DNA from: Xylaria sp. FL1777 | Lineage: Eukaryota; Ascomycota; Sordariomycetes; Xylariales; Xylariaceae | Assembly (NCBI GenBank): GCA_022578965.1 | Contig: MU400531.1 | Coordinates: forward strand, 186,001 to 250,000 | DNA: 64,000 nt | Direction of reading: 5' to 3' | Part shown: positions 25,908 to 38,200 of the stretch, one piece after another | How positions within the stretch are numbered: the first letter of the stretch is position 1 | Layout: every line of letters begins with the position of its first letter | The notes under the pieces: generated by a model | Databases searched by the model: none | What the model was told of the DNA's origin: nothing | The model's input: the letters and a program-made list of their open reading frames with translations, nothing else | Translations under genes and position numbers: made by a program

Positions 25908-28121
25908 TCATGTCGGACGACTTGGTTGACCGAGACCCTGGATTAGGTCGTCGACCGGCCTTCGCTCAGCGTAGCCTGTATTGCGTTGGTCTCCATTCGC
26001 AATATCCGAGCTGGAACCGCTGTGCCGCACGTTGCCCGTCGCTTGGAGAGGCGCCTTGTTGCGGTCAGACACGTTCATAGACGGGTTGGGCAACGGCTGT
26101 CTCATATGTTGCGTGGCTCCACTATGACCACTACCAGTTCGGCGGGGAGGTGCAGAAATCGAGGTTGGGCTAGACAGCGTAGATGAAGCCGGCGTTGACC
26201 CCAGCCCCTCTTCTTCTAGTAACCGGTCCAGAGCCGCACCACGACGTTGTGGAGCAGGAATCACTGTGACCGGTAAACTATCTGTATCAGGGGTTGGGCG
26301 TATACGTTGGAGAACTCTTTCAGCTTGAGTGGCAGCAAATTCTTCCATGCGACCTCGAATATCCCACCTGGAAAATGTCTCGTGATCTCGTTGTGGTGTA
26401 TCTGATTTTGGCATAGTATGCGGTAAAACCTCAGCAGGCGGGTCGCCGCTCTTGCGACGGAACGGATTCGAAGGAAGCCAAGATCCCCAACTCTTAACAG
26501 GGTCGGAACCCAGTCTGTTCAATCGAGCAGTAGTGGGACTTGGTTGTATTACAGCCATATCAATATGTGACTCCGTTTTTTCTATTGCCGCATCGGAATG
26601 GGAGGAAGAGACAGTGTCCCCACTAGACGATGGCCGATATCTGTCATCTGCAGTTCTAGATGTAGTTTCGGTGAGAGGCTGATACCGAACCCGATATATT
26701 GTGCTGTCTGCACTGGCCGTGTCTGTCCTGCTAACAGGCGTAATTGCTGGAGGTGGTCGAGAAGGCCAAAGTGGGGGCTGTAAAAACCGAGCCGTTTCCC
26801 TACCAGTCGATGAGGCTTGCGCGGCAGTGTCATGCTGCGCCCGGCTAGGGGTATTATTCGACCTTGAACGATACCGTTTGGCAATAGAGGACATCGCGGG
26901 CCAAACGTTATCGCAGTTGCCAGAAGAAGATGTGGCACTATCATCCCCCTCATCCACATCACTGTTGTTTCTCAAGTTCTTCCTTCGGCGAGGCCATGTG
27001 AGATCCGAAGGTGACATATCTATCATCTCATCACCATCAAATACTTCGCGACCTAAAACGCCATCCTTCTTCTCTTCGCGCTCCAACGCTTCAATGCGTT
27101 CTACCCATTCCCAAACGACGACACTCGCGGCCGCCGCACCAACCCATCTAACATAATCACCCCACCCAGTCAATTTTGGTTCGGCAATATCCAACACGAA
27201 GAACACCACTGGAACCAGTAGAGCGCCGATTGAAAGGGTTGCCATTAATGAAATATTCTTCATCAGAGGGTGATAAAAAGCATATCGTTTCTTCGTTAGC
27301 GCATAATAAAGAACCCACGCGGCATATAGCAAGCCAAGCGATAGTTGAAATAAATAGCTGAGTGCCGGGACGGCCTCAGTGAACTGATGTGGTTTGAAGC
27401 TATTTGTGGACATGAATCGAAAGCTATTGAGGGCACCAAAAATAACATCAAGGGTGATAAGGGCGAAGGCTGTCCATTTGATAATGATCTTCTCGCGCTG
27501 ACGTGGGAACAGGCGGATCAGTGTTTGCGCCTGTGCCAACCAGAGGAAGGTATCCGAGATCAGTTGAATGATCTTAAGCTGTGTTCCACCAAGCACCTGC
27601 TGTTGTAGCTTATGCGCATCCTGATAACCTTGGGAGTACTGTTCCTCGGCCACGCGAAACGTATCAACAGTCGCAATAGTGAGCGATACGGCGACAAGCA
27701 GCGTGGCGATTTTTTGAAGCCATGGGCGGCCGCCGATGGTAGCGCCATTTGAATGGCCGTTAGTAAAGCCGCGTCGTCCCAGAGTAACAACACCACCATC
27801 CAGAAACGACCTCGGCGCAATTATAAGCATAATGAAAAGCATGTAGGCAAGAACGGTGGTGGCAGCGAGGGCGTAACCTTGCGGAAATATTGTAGCATAA
27901 AAACGAGGCCGTAGGTCGGAATAATTAGGTGTTTCCACTGGTTCCGTGCTTTCATCCGTGCTTACGCCCCCTGTGACGATAATGGCGCGACGAGCCAGGT
28001 CCGTGGCCGCGGCACAGGGAGGCAAGTAGACAACGTCGGCAGCGAGTATCGTAGGCGTGGCGCCTATTATGGACAAAACGCCACCCGCCGCAAGTGTTAG
28101 CGGCGTGCAGGCCGTCGACAT
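25908..28121 (-). CDS. palH: PalH/Rim21 ambient-pH sensor, seven-TM protein (737 aa from the first ATG)
   Basis: Single-exon frame on the minus strand. The start chosen is ATG 28121 (MSTACTPLTL), matching the CTPxxL opening typical of PalH; the frame stays open to about 28373 but without any ATG. Features in order: a short extracellular Cys-containing region, seven hydrophobic segments between about residues 80 and 350 (for example the one following PQGYALAATT, and ISDTFLWLAQAQTLIRLFPRQR, which I recognise as PalH-specific), the juxtamembrane WEWVERIEALEREEKKDGVL, then a cytosolic tail of about 370 residues rich in Ser, Arg and Pro. In the Pal/Rim pathway PalH senses alkaline pH with PalI and recruits the arrestin PalF, leading to ESCRT-dependent PacC processing. 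Family assignment is strong; the exact N-terminus is less sure because an upstream exon could exist. Confidence 0.92.
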   Translation of the reverse strand: MSTACTPLTLAAGGVLSIIGATPTILAADVVYLPPCAAATDLARRAIIVTGGVSTDESTEPVETPNYSDLRPRFYATIFPQGYALAATTVLAYMLFIMLIIAPRSFLDGGVVTLGRRGFTNGHSNGATIGGRPWLQKIATLLVAVSLTIATVDTFRVAEEQYSQGYQDAHKLQQQVLGGTQLKIIQLISDTFLWLAQAQTLIRLFPRQREKIIIKWTAFALITLDVIFGALNSFRFMSTNSFKPHQFTEAVPALSYLFQLSLGLLYAAWVLYYALTKKRYAFYHPLMKNISLMATLSIGALLVPVVFFVLDIAEPKLTGWGDYVRWVGAAAASVVVWEWVERIEALEREEKKDGVLGREVFDGDEMIDMSPSDLTWPRRRKNLRNNSDVDEGDDSATSSSGNCDNVWPAMSSIAKRYRSRSNNTPSRAQHDTAAQASSTGRETARFLQPPLWPSRPPPAITPVSRTDTASADSTIYRVRYQPLTETTSRTADDRYRPSSSGDTVSSSHSDAAIEKTESHIDMAVIQPSPTTARLNRLGSDPVKSWGSWLPSNPFRRKSGDPPAEVLPHTMPKSDTPQRDHETFSRWDIRGRMEEFAATQAERVLQRIRPTPDTDSLPVTVIPAPQRRGAALDRLLEEEGLGSTPASSTLSSPTSISAPPRRTGSGHSGATQHMRQPLPNPSMNVSDRNKAPLQATGNVRHSGSSSDIANGDQRNTGYAERRPVDDLIQGLGQPSRPT

Positions 28122-31100
28122 ACTCGGCGTTGTGGTCCTGGAGATTGTGGGAAGGCCGAAATAGATGACGGGGTTCCAAAATTGCTTCGGTGACAGCGAT
28201 CCGGGCGCAGCCACGCAGGAATTAAGCAGAAGCGTGCTATCGGAGGACGTCCGCCATGGAATGGGAAAATGGCCCTTTTGAGGGCTGTGAAAGGCGCGCA
28301 GTTGTGATCGATTGGTGTCGTACCACCTCGTTCTTGTGTGGCAGTACTCTTCAATTTCAAAGCCCAAGGACAATGCTGTTCGACTCTGTGGTAGTCGCTC
28401 TCTTCCTGTGTCTCTTCCAAGTCAAATATACACCAATCTATCGTTTATACGGGGAAGGGCATCCAAGTGGTCGTGGTATCGTCGTCGACGTACTATTCGT
28501 TGCGGCGCGGTTGGATTCGAGTGTTCGAGACAATGATTGAAGGCTGGGCGCCGAGAAAGCAAGATCATTAAGAGTTGGTACAGGAGACAGGAGAGGTGCC
28601 AGGGAAAACGGGCTGGCCTGGATATGGGGGTATCAGTGTTTGGTGGCAGTGGTCGGGGTGGGGCCGCTTACTTCCCGCCTACCACCTACCTACCTACCTG
28701 CCTAAGGTAGGGCATGCACAGGACGAGCAGGTACCTGCTTACACAGCCAGGGTTGCACACGAAGTACAGTAAGTGCCCAGAGCAACTAACTACCTACTAT
28801 TTATGTAGGCAGTATACCCAAAAACGGAGGGAAAAAAACCATAGGAGTACATTAGATATATAAATGAGTAGGTACTTCAATGTTAGCAGTACTTACCTAG
28901 TATACACTCGGCTGGTTATTGATATATTTCAAGACTTGTGCAAATGAAGAGAAGCTACCTACCTAGGTAAAAACGCTGTATAGAAGTGGATGGTACCTAA
29001 GAAGAGATGCAATCCCGAGTTATTATCGTCTCTAGTCCATTCCGTATCCTAATGGGTAGTAGGTATCGGTAAGTAATATGTTTGGTCTCTTTGCTGGGTG
29101 AAACGCTACATGAGGTAAAGGTGTAACCGGGATATCAGTTTCGACGCGCGGCAATACATCATGGAATTCCCGTGCAACATCAGTTCACACCCAAAATGAT
29201 CCACCAAATCCATATAAGAACAGCGAAATATACCTAGATCTATTGGGTTTGACTAGGTACTAAGCTAAACACATAATGTGTGTGAGAGAACAATGCCTCA
29301 ACTCGGAAATTTCTTGCGCAGAAAACTGATACTTAAACGTGATCAATACCTGCAGCTCGTCGGGATAATCCCCCAAGTAGGTAGCTACCTAGTGTAATAC
29401 GTATGTATCATGTACAGAAGGGAGCAATGGAAGGTACCTAGAGCACCTACCCAGGTAGGTAGGTAGTCATACGAACAGGGCAGAGTTGTATGTAATTCAA
29501 GTTCAGCGCCTACTACCTACCTGGGTAGCTAGCTTTGATAGTAGGTATAGTATCTATCCAACCAGGCTGTCTAGACAGGTATAGATGTGTAGAGAGAATG
29601 GAAAGTATTGTATGTGTACATCCTCCACCTCGAACAGAGCCATGGTGAAAATAAAATGGGAAATGTTTCAAGAGCACTCACACCTAGTTGTTAAAAAGAG
29701 CTAATATACCATCAAGCGTTCTCTACATTAGGTAGGTAAGTAGGGTTATCTAATAGGTATCCAAGGCAAATAATCACAAAAACCAGAACATTAAAATTAC
29801 TATGAAAAAAACATAAAGGGCTGTTAAAAGATAAATTCCACAAATATATATATAACTTTGAGGTCAAGTAAACAGAAGGACATCTAGGGAGTTGTTTATC
29901 CTATACTACTACCATGCTATACACTTATTCCAGCGTTTCATGATTTATAACTACGTAGGTACCTAGGTAACCACACCTATAGTCAAACCCAAAATCGTTT
30001 ATTCTTTAGTTAGTCATCGCAGATATAATTGTCTTTAAGAATTTCCGAGAGTGGCAAGATAATGAGTTCCCTCGTTGACTACATAGCGACCCCGCCACTC
30101 CCATGAATCTTGTTTATCCTATTTTGCAGTAATTTCCACGCACGCGCGGGTTACTTCCCGGTCCCCCGCAACAAGCCGCGATCATCGCACATGATCAATG
30201 TGCATCGCCAAGAGGCTTGGACTCTAGGTACCGACTAAGTATCTACCGTCTCGACCTAATCTTAAAGATAGGCAGTGCACACTACATGAGACCTGGAGAT
30301 ACAGTACATAGCATAGCACCCCAACCTGCTGCGCACATGTACAGTATGTTGTGCCTACCCGCTGGCCCGCTCATTGAATTTCCCTCCAATGAGTAACTGC
30401 TGGTAGATTCTCTACGCATACTGCGTATGTATGTATGTACATGTAGGTATTCGCATTTTTGGTTTTCAGCCAGTAGATACATTACCTAGCATTTGCCGTT
30501 TACCGTTACCCTACTTGGCAAAGCTTATCACCCGCCAAGGATGTCTTAGCACCACTCGAGACAACCAATGCTCCCGATACCCGTCTTGGCTGATTCCAGC
30601 ATAAGGATCAACGACAAGGAGCCGGGCGGTTCATGTCTACTGTAAAGAACGGGTGTGATCATGATGCAGCGAAGCCACAATTGTGTCAATGTTCACGCCG
30701 AATTTCTCGGATTCGGCTAGGTTATGGTTTGGCTGTTTACCGTTTGTTGTTGTTGTTGATCATTCCCTCTATGTGTGTTTCGACTCCATTGGCTCTTGTG
30801 CGTGATTATACCCTGTAAGAGTGTTTGATAGTCAGTGTTGGAGTAATGTACGTGTTATCAACCAGAGTGCCCAAATGGCGTATCACGGGGCTTGAAAGTC
30901 CTCGAAAACAACCTAAAGTATTTAACCAGCTTGGCCACTATGTAAAACAATTGATATTGGAAACCCTCATTGGAGTCGCGAGCAGTCCATCACATTGAGA
31001 TTCCGTAGTTTCACGATCGGCAACTATTCGGCACAAAAGCCTTGACGGCGTTTTCTTCGGAAGCATGGACGGAACGCCCCGTTGAACTGTGTAGCAGTCA

Positions 31101-32116
31101 GACAAAGCTCGGGCCCGGATTTGCAGGATACGTGCAAACCGGTAGGCATCATATGATCAACAGAGATGGCTACACTACATGCATTGTCTCTCACATGCAT
31201 GTACAGGTGCCTACGCAGTAGATACTTAGTAGTTAGACCGACGTATTTTTGTACCTGCCAGGCAAGCAATCACATCATGGAACGTTTGATACTTGTCTCG
31301 CCTTCAACCAAAGCTAATATCGGTATTCTTTACTACGTAGTACTCTAGGAAAAGAGTTCAAGACCAAAGCGCTCCTCTATACTACTTCCAATGTCTTGCC
31401 AATCTTCTAGGCAGTTGTTTGACTAAGTCAATTTCAAGTCTTTCGGGTATAAAGATGGAGACATCGTCATATAGCGGTGTCAACAATTTGCATGATTCTT
31501 AAAACCTATTTCACGATTTTGATTTGCCATTACAAAAAGGCTACCCAGATGCTCAAGGGTATGACTTAACCTCAGGAGATTGGCCCTGATGGAACGAACT
31601 CCCCTGACAACCAAATGCAGCTTAAAGACAGCAAAAAAATTATATTGTATGAGCCGATTTCCAAACTTGCAGTCAACCAACGTGAGGTCATAAATTTCTC
31701 AACTCTGAATACTAGAACATCACGAGTTGAAATAGGCGGTCTTTGGGACTGCTCAGGATAAATGAAAGCAGTATATGTACTACATGTCTAGATCATACTC
31801 TGCAGTATTCGCAACATGTGTGTCGACAGTAAAAGAGAAAAACAACTTCACTTGGCGCTTTACACCATCACCTCATAGACATCTCGTCTTAGGTAGCCAT
31901 TACTGACAAAGAGAGAGGCAATATTGCTTAAAAGATTCTTCGCTGTGTAGGAATTAAGTGAATATTTAAGTTCCGATAGCCTCCCCTTTGACTATGTCCT
32001 CTTAACCAAATTCCATAGCAACTCCAGGACGATCACTTTCTTAGATACCTATCTATCATATTTTCACCCCCCGTTTGTTACCAGGGATCTATTTGATCAG
32101 ACCTCCGACCTCAAAT
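28122..32116. other. Divergent intergenic region of about 4 kb
   Basis: Shared upstream region of palH (-) and the 459-aa gene (+). It is rich in short palindromic TAGGTA, GGTACC and CCTAGG motifs (28.68-30.0 kb) and has two exact TACTGCGTA-type nonamers (30419 and 31212, opposite orientations). GCCAGG hexamers, one form of the PacC core, occur near 28608 and 28746. No RNA or protein gene was recognised. Confidence 0.5.
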
Positions 32117-33956
32117 ATGTGTACCAAAGTAGCGAAGCCGAGTGGCCAAGTCCAGATCAGAATCGCAGATGGCACCACACCTCCACTGATAACTGTTCAT
32201 CGAGAAGAAAAGGCCATGAAATTTGAGTATAGAGGAGTCGAGAATGCCTTAACTCTCGATTTCCGTCGTACCATCCGCGTCCCGGACAATAAGAGAGACA
32301 CCAACTTGCTGCCCCCGGACTTGGGTCAATTTCCCATCTATCTAGTTCAGGTTAGTATTTCCGTGGCTTATTGCTACATTTTCCTAACCGCCGACACCCC
32401 CATATCCTCCTCCTATATCATTATTAATGCTTCAACCACAAAACCGTCAGCCCTATTCACTCACAATTGCAAACTGCAAATTAGGATTACATCAACCAGG
32501 TCCCAGCCGAGGTAGCCGTGAAGTCTGGTATTTTCTTTACCATGTACCAGCGGGAGGCGATGTGGATCAATTTCGCAGCCCGTTTGCCCTTTGCCGTCAG
32601 GGTTTTCGTGGGCGGTATCAATGCTGTCTCCGGGGAACCCATGGACAAGAGAAGAAATGATGTGCGCGAACGGGGAGAGTCGGCCCAGGACTACATGGTC
32701 GTGCCAGGTCAGCCCTGGCTTGACGGGATTGTGTGTGAGGACGGCAAGATACGCCAATTCGTCGCGCAGCCCAAGGACAATGGGTTCTCCGTCGAGACAC
32801 AAGTCACTGGCGAAGACGCCGTTGGAGGTATTCAGATTGAGATCATTCCTATCAAGTGCGTGGTTCCGAGGCAGATAGAAGTGTTGTACAAGAACGCCAA
32901 GCGCAAAAGTATCAGTCGGAAAATCGACCTTGAGAAGATAGGTTTGGGCCCGTCATCCACCTGGAAAGAGCTGAAGCCAGTGTTGCAGCTCGAGTTTGGC
33001 ATACCTGTCGACCGGCAGGTTCTATATCCTCACGTCGGCTGGAACCACTACCTGCCTATAAGAGACGATGACGAACTCAACAAATACTACTTCGCGCCTG
33101 GGTTTGTTTTGGGTCTGAGCCATGACCCTCGTGATGCTAGACTTCCTCAGCCATTTTTTACTAACGGCATGACTCAACATGGAACAGGAGATACTATTAC
33201 TAGTAAGGTGGCATTTTATTTAATCGTAGTCATAACTTTTTCGGAATAGCAAGGCTCATATCCTTTAATAGGCGGAATGGGACAGATGAGCATCGCAGCT
33301 GGCGGATTGAGTAAGAAGCTTCCCGGCCTCGAAATTCCTACCCTCCAAACAACGAGAAAATGCGTGGAAATTGCTGATCTTTCTGACAATTAACCAAGTC
33401 AAGCAGACTATTGTGAAAGATCCTAATCCTGCCGACAAGTGGGACATGAACGCAGCCATTCTGTTCCATGTCCATATACTGGACACGGCTATGTTTGCGG
33501 CTGTGACGCGCAAGCAAGTACCAAAGTCACCCATCAGTGCGAAAACATACGCAGAACGTAAGTGATTATCTATTCTAAAATCCACAAGCCCTCAACTCTA
33601 TCTCAGCGAATTTCTCCAAGAGAAAACGGAGCTGATTGTTTTCTTTCTCTTTTACGTTTTACACCATGACTCCTAGATATCGTCTCCAAGCCACCATTAC
33701 TGACAAATCAACTAAATATCATACAGACGCCAGCCCCTTTTTCGCCATCTGGGGCGAGGAGCCGACCGGAATCAAGGGCAACTTCGACAAGGTGAAGAGC
33801 ATCGCGGAGCTCGAGGAGCTGCGCGCCAAGGCTAATGGAACTACATACGTCGAGGAGGAAACTGTACCTCAGCGCGTCGCGATCATCGGCACCTATAAAT
33901 CTACCTTCAAACCAGTTGGTATCCCTACACGAGCATTGGCACGGGTACAAATCTAA
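32117..33956 (+). CDS. Fungal-specific conserved protein of unknown function, five exons (459 aa)
   Basis: Exons 32117-32350, 32485-33202, 33272-33310, 33399-33557 and 33727-33956 give a continuous 1380-nt frame. Donors are GTTAGT, GTAAGG, GTAAGA and GTAAGT, and the last intron has an ACTGAC branch. ATG 32117 (MCTKVAKPSG) is the first in frame; the earlier TTG is not. Recognisable blocks are DFRRTIRVPDN, LPPDLGQFPIY, GIFFTMYQREAMWINF, VGGINAVSGEP, the small-exon block GMGQMSIAAGGLIKQTIV, and IWGEEPTGIKGNF near the end. I recall this architecture as a family expanded in Sordariomycetes, without an assigned function. Residues about 205-290 interrupt two conserved blocks and look like a degenerate ubiquitin-like fold. 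No signal peptide or membrane segment is evident. The gene model is well supported; the role is unknown. Confidence 0.8.
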
Positions 33957-34666
33957 CACACACTACATTCGTGGGATGGCGCTAAGTAGTAGGATCGATT
34001 CGGATTTCTGTTGAAATCTTCTTGTGTGGGAGTCTTACGCCGATATTCATGGCTAGACATGGGACAAGAATTTCAAACTGCTTGGGAGGAGGGAAAAAAG
34101 TTTGGTTTTGCGTTAGAACTGCTCGTTTCATCGGTACAGACGGATAGACTTGGGACAGACGAGATCAATTTTCATGGGTCATATTCAGAAAGACATGTTA
34201 CAACTTGTCACACATAGAGGTTGACAAAATACAATTAATTGTATTATGATACGCGATGCTCGCAACTAGACTTAGATTTTTGCGCGATAATGTATACTCA
34301 TAGCACACACACACACACACACACACACACAAGTGAGCGGTTTTCCTTTAGCATTGCAATTCGTTGCACTTTATTTTTATCTTTACAATCCTCTTCTTAT
34401 ACGAAGTACATTTCTTTCTTTCAGGAAGCCCTGTTGCTATGTCGCTTCGGAGCACTTGATCTCCATCCAGCCCAGTGTGCAGAACACCCAAATATAATCT
34501 TCATTAGCGGTCCTTACAAATCTTAGCGTACTAAATAACATAGCAAGCAACTTATTACTAAATAATCTCGAACTCCAAACGAATTGCCGAATCGTATGTT
34601 GCTTACGTAAACAAGCGATCAGCTACTTCAGTGTATTACAAACCACGCTCGACATCACTGAACAAC
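33957..34666. other. Intergenic region upstream of tRNA loci
   Basis: 3' flank of the 459-aa gene, containing a CA microsatellite. No gene recognised. Confidence 0.5.
34304..34331. repeat. Dinucleotide microsatellite (CA)14
   Basis: Fourteen uninterrupted CA units in non-coding DNA. Confidence 0.97.
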
Positions 34667-34749
34667 GGCTGATTGGCGAAGTGGTCTAGCGTGTCACTAT
34701 ACTCCCAGATATGATGACAAGATCAGCTGTTCAATTCCGCTAGTGGCCA
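34667..34749 (+). pseudogene. tRNA-like relic (probable tRNA pseudogene)
   Basis: There is an A-box-like TGGCGAAGTGG (34674) and a B-box-like GTTCAATTCC about 60 nt later, spaced as in a tRNA. A possible anticodon stem TGTCA/TGACA exists. However the acceptor stem (GGCTGAT against AGTGGCC) has a mismatch and two wobbles, the T-stem has a mismatch, and no clear anticodon can be assigned. It ends 20 nt before a real tRNA-Glu gene. Either a decayed tRNA or a tRNA-derived short repeat. Confidence 0.45.
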
Positions 34750-34768
34750 ATTACCACTTGCTTCACAA

Positions 34769-34870
34769 TCCGAATTGGTGTAGTGGCTAACATTTGACGC
34801 TCTCATCTTCATCATTCCGTGGTGTAGGAAAAGTCCCGTCAAGCCCGGGGTTCGATTCCCCGATTCGGAG
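34769..34870 (+). tRNA. tRNA-Glu (anticodon CTC) with a 30-nt intron
   Basis: A clean cloverleaf can be folded. The acceptor TCCGAAT pairs with ATTCGGA (discriminator G). The D-arm is GTG...CAT and the anticodon stem is TGACG with CGTCA, around a loop with CTC at 34802-34804. The T-arm CGGGG-TTCGATT-CCCCG is perfect. The intron 34806-34835 follows the base 3' of the anticodon, the canonical nuclear position between 37 and 38. All stems pair after intron removal. The product decodes GAG. Internal A and B boxes serve as the pol III promoter. Confidence 0.93.
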
Positions 34871-35285
34871 TTATGAGCCATCTTTCGCGATGAAGGTCGA
34901 ATTTTATTTTTAGCTCTCTTTTTCTTTCTCTTCCAACCATCCGTACCTACAACGTATAAAATATGTTGTATATAAACTAGCAGTAGACTAGCAGTAGTAT
35001 TTCATTTGTTAATGACCTTTTTACAAATAGAGAAATCTGTTCTACTGGTAGTGTACTATTCTTATATACTAGTTATCAAGACTTATTTTCAACATTGATA
35101 AAGCTAGTTATTATAGTTATAAATAATATTATCTATTGATGAAGCAAATTACCTATTCATTAATCTGTCTAACTCAACTAATCAGTCGACCTAATCCCAC
35201 AATGTAGAGCTGATGTTCCGGAACTCCCTATGCTACGTTCAACAGCATTACACTCACCATCTTCAAGTTCACCACAATCACGACT
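34871..35285. other. Intergenic, AT-rich
   Basis: A T-rich tract after the tRNA (34911-34935) could include the pol III terminator. The remainder is AT-rich 3' flank of the minus-strand gene that follows. Confidence 0.5.
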
Positions 35286-38200
35286 TTAGTTCCCAGGCTC
35301 AGCATCTTGGACGACGTCGGTATTGATGACGATGTCATCTCTGTCCCTGAAGTGCAGAATGATGGTGACCTCGAGCAGGTCGAGGTCGTCTTCACGTTGC
35401 CCGTAGCTGGAACCCAGTATATCTGACCCCTTGAGCGACGCGCGGGTCGACAGCTCGGCCTTGAGGTGACGGATTTCGGCCGTTAAGTCTAAGTATCGTT
35501 CTTTCCAGGTACATTCGTGATTTGGAGGAGCGATGGGTGTGGGTTTAGTAATTTCAGGCTCAGATAAGTGCTCGACGAAAGACTTTGTTTCGGTGTGCCC
35601 AAGTTCTTGTTGAGACCTGTGAGTTGTAGATATCAAGGCGTTGCCGGATTCTTGCTGACGAGGGCTCGCATGTGAGGATGTAGGGGTGGCGTTTTCCTCA
35701 CGACTAAGCTGAGTGTCCGAGCGCAGGTGCTTATTCTCAGTTTCCTATCTCTCTATAAGTGACTGCGATAGTCCACTCTCACTCGTAGAGGTTGCCTTGT
35801 GTTGCTGACCTTGCTGAGAGTGCGTCTTTCGGATGGCACTTTTGCTATGTCTAGAACTTGCCGTATTTGCCGAAGTGGCTATGTCTGCATGATCTTCAGC
35901 GTGTTCAAATATCTCGCGCCGTTTCGAGACTGAAGCTGGGGTATCCCGATGTTTATGCTGAGGCGGGTCAATTCGTATCTCAGGTGTCATGTGGTGTGTT
36001 TCAGGTCTCATTAATGGCATTGAATCACGAATTGCTGTCGAGAACACATGTCGTTCTCCTTGGGATTTTTCTTCATAACTGCTCTGAGTTCGAATGTGAT
36101 CCCCATGATGAGAGGCGAGCTGGCTCCGCGCATCTTGGTGTCGCCTTATGTGCGAGGTACTAAGCGGAGCAGGAATAACTACCTGGTCCGAAGCTTGGCT
36201 CGAGCCGCCATGAATTCTCAAAAAATTCAGGTCTTTTCGCATATCAGCTTGGTGAGTAGGGCTCGCCGAGCGATGGGTCGCGTGGCCTCTTCAACCATCG
36301 ACAGTAACGCTCGAAAGGTAACCATGATCGTGCTCATGCGTCTTGTGATTCTTCGTACCAATGTGGTGTAGTGGAGCTGTAGCATCAGCTGCTTCCTTGG
36401 TCGGATTTTTTAACCATGATGGTGTGCTGGCTAGTCGAAGTCTTGGGGGTTCATTATCACACAAAGATACGTTTGAGACATTGTGAATTTCCCTTTGCTC
36501 ACCGTGGGTAGTGGCTTCCCCTGACACATCCTGTCTTGCCTCGCGTGCGGTTTTCTCGGTTGCAATTCCGGGTAACCAACGGTCTGGCGTACTTGTCGCA
36601 GCTTTGGTCGTTAGGGAGTGTTGTTGCCTCCCATTATTCGAGTGGTTTGGGTGGCCTGTGGGAATAGGGTCTGGGGCCCACTGAAACGAATCAAGCTCTA
36701 TAACTGACTTGGCCTTTGTGAGAGGCTCGAGATATAGCCCTGACCTGATGTTCAGCTTGGAGGGGTTGGGCTTAATTCTTTTTTTATTGCGCCCCTTGAG
36801 GAGATCATAGGCGTCGTGGCCGACTGCTGAGGACAGGTGCTCAGCAATGTGATGAGAGCTGTGGAATCCAGCAGAGTGATGGCGATGAACAATATTGGCT
36901 TGGCCTGGCGGGAGGTTCGCATCAGGGCCATGTTTCTCGAATCCCTCAGCCCGGGGCGGCTTATTTGAAGCATCCAAAACTGGATTCCTCTGTTGGCTCT
37001 GATGTTTGGGGCAGGAAACACTATGTCGAAATGGATAGTGCCCGGCATGAGTTGCTCTACACATAGGATCATCACACTCCATTCCGTTCGCAGCATGTGA
37101 ACATATGTCTTTCTCCGCTTCTTTCCCCTGGCTCTGTCTATCTCTGATAAGAAACGGGTTTTTCTTACTGAACCGTTTCGAGCCGCTTTGCATTTGTTTA
37201 TATTGCTCTTCACTCATATGCGAGTTGTCTTTTATAGCTGGCGTGGACTTTTTAGGGAGCGTTGTTTCTTGTCCACGCTTATCATTTCGATTTCGCCAGC
37301 TGGAGTCGGCGCGGTGAGTAGATGATCGATTATGCTGTGTGTTAATGCGGTCTTGGTGTCGGCCGTCAGAGGTAGAACAAGCTATCCCTACCTGCTGGCG
37401 AAACATTTGCGTGGACTCTAGGTTTGACCTAGAAGCAGATACGTATTGTGATCCATCTCTCGTGATAGTAGGGCTTGGATGATGTAAAAAGTTGGCATGA
37501 GCTTGTGGAGTGCCACTGGATGCCTCACACGCGCACCTTTCGCAGAGACGGTGCCCACAGGAGGAACAGTGGGTTGGAGCCCAAGTAGGAGTCGAGCAGA
37601 TGTGACAGTGTCTGCAATATCTTCGGGGGCTGGCATTTCCATCCCCTGATAGAGATAGGTCCTCTATGTCCGAAAGCCAGCCAGAAGGCCTGCTTATATC
37701 ATATTGTGTGAACATATCTCGAGCTGACCTCCATTTCTCTTGGTCTGGAGTATTATGCGAGATGGGTGAAACTAATCGCAAAGCTTTTTGCTTTTTAGTG
37801 GGAAGTAAGGGGTTAGCGAAGGACGGTGTCCCGTAGGTAGCGGTCGGCAAGGGAAGATGAGCAGGGCTAGGAGTTGTTTCCTTGGCAGTATTAGAGCTAT
37901 GTTGTCCACTAGACGAGTGCATTTCTGTGAGACCAAATTTGTTGCATAGATGACCCATAGAGAAACTTCTCCGGCAAGAAGGTTGCAACAAGAGTGGTGT
38001 CCGACTTCCAGATGTCCGGCCGCGCTGCTCGTCATGTTTATACCGACCACAGCTGTGGAAGACAAACGAGTGCGTAGCTGGAGGCGCCCGAAAATCAGGA
38101 ATGCCGAGATACTGCGTTGAGGATTTTGTAAAGTGGGAGCGTTGCGAGCGTCCCGAACCGACAGCTGTTTCTATACGTGGGCGATCGGTAGAGTTGGGGT

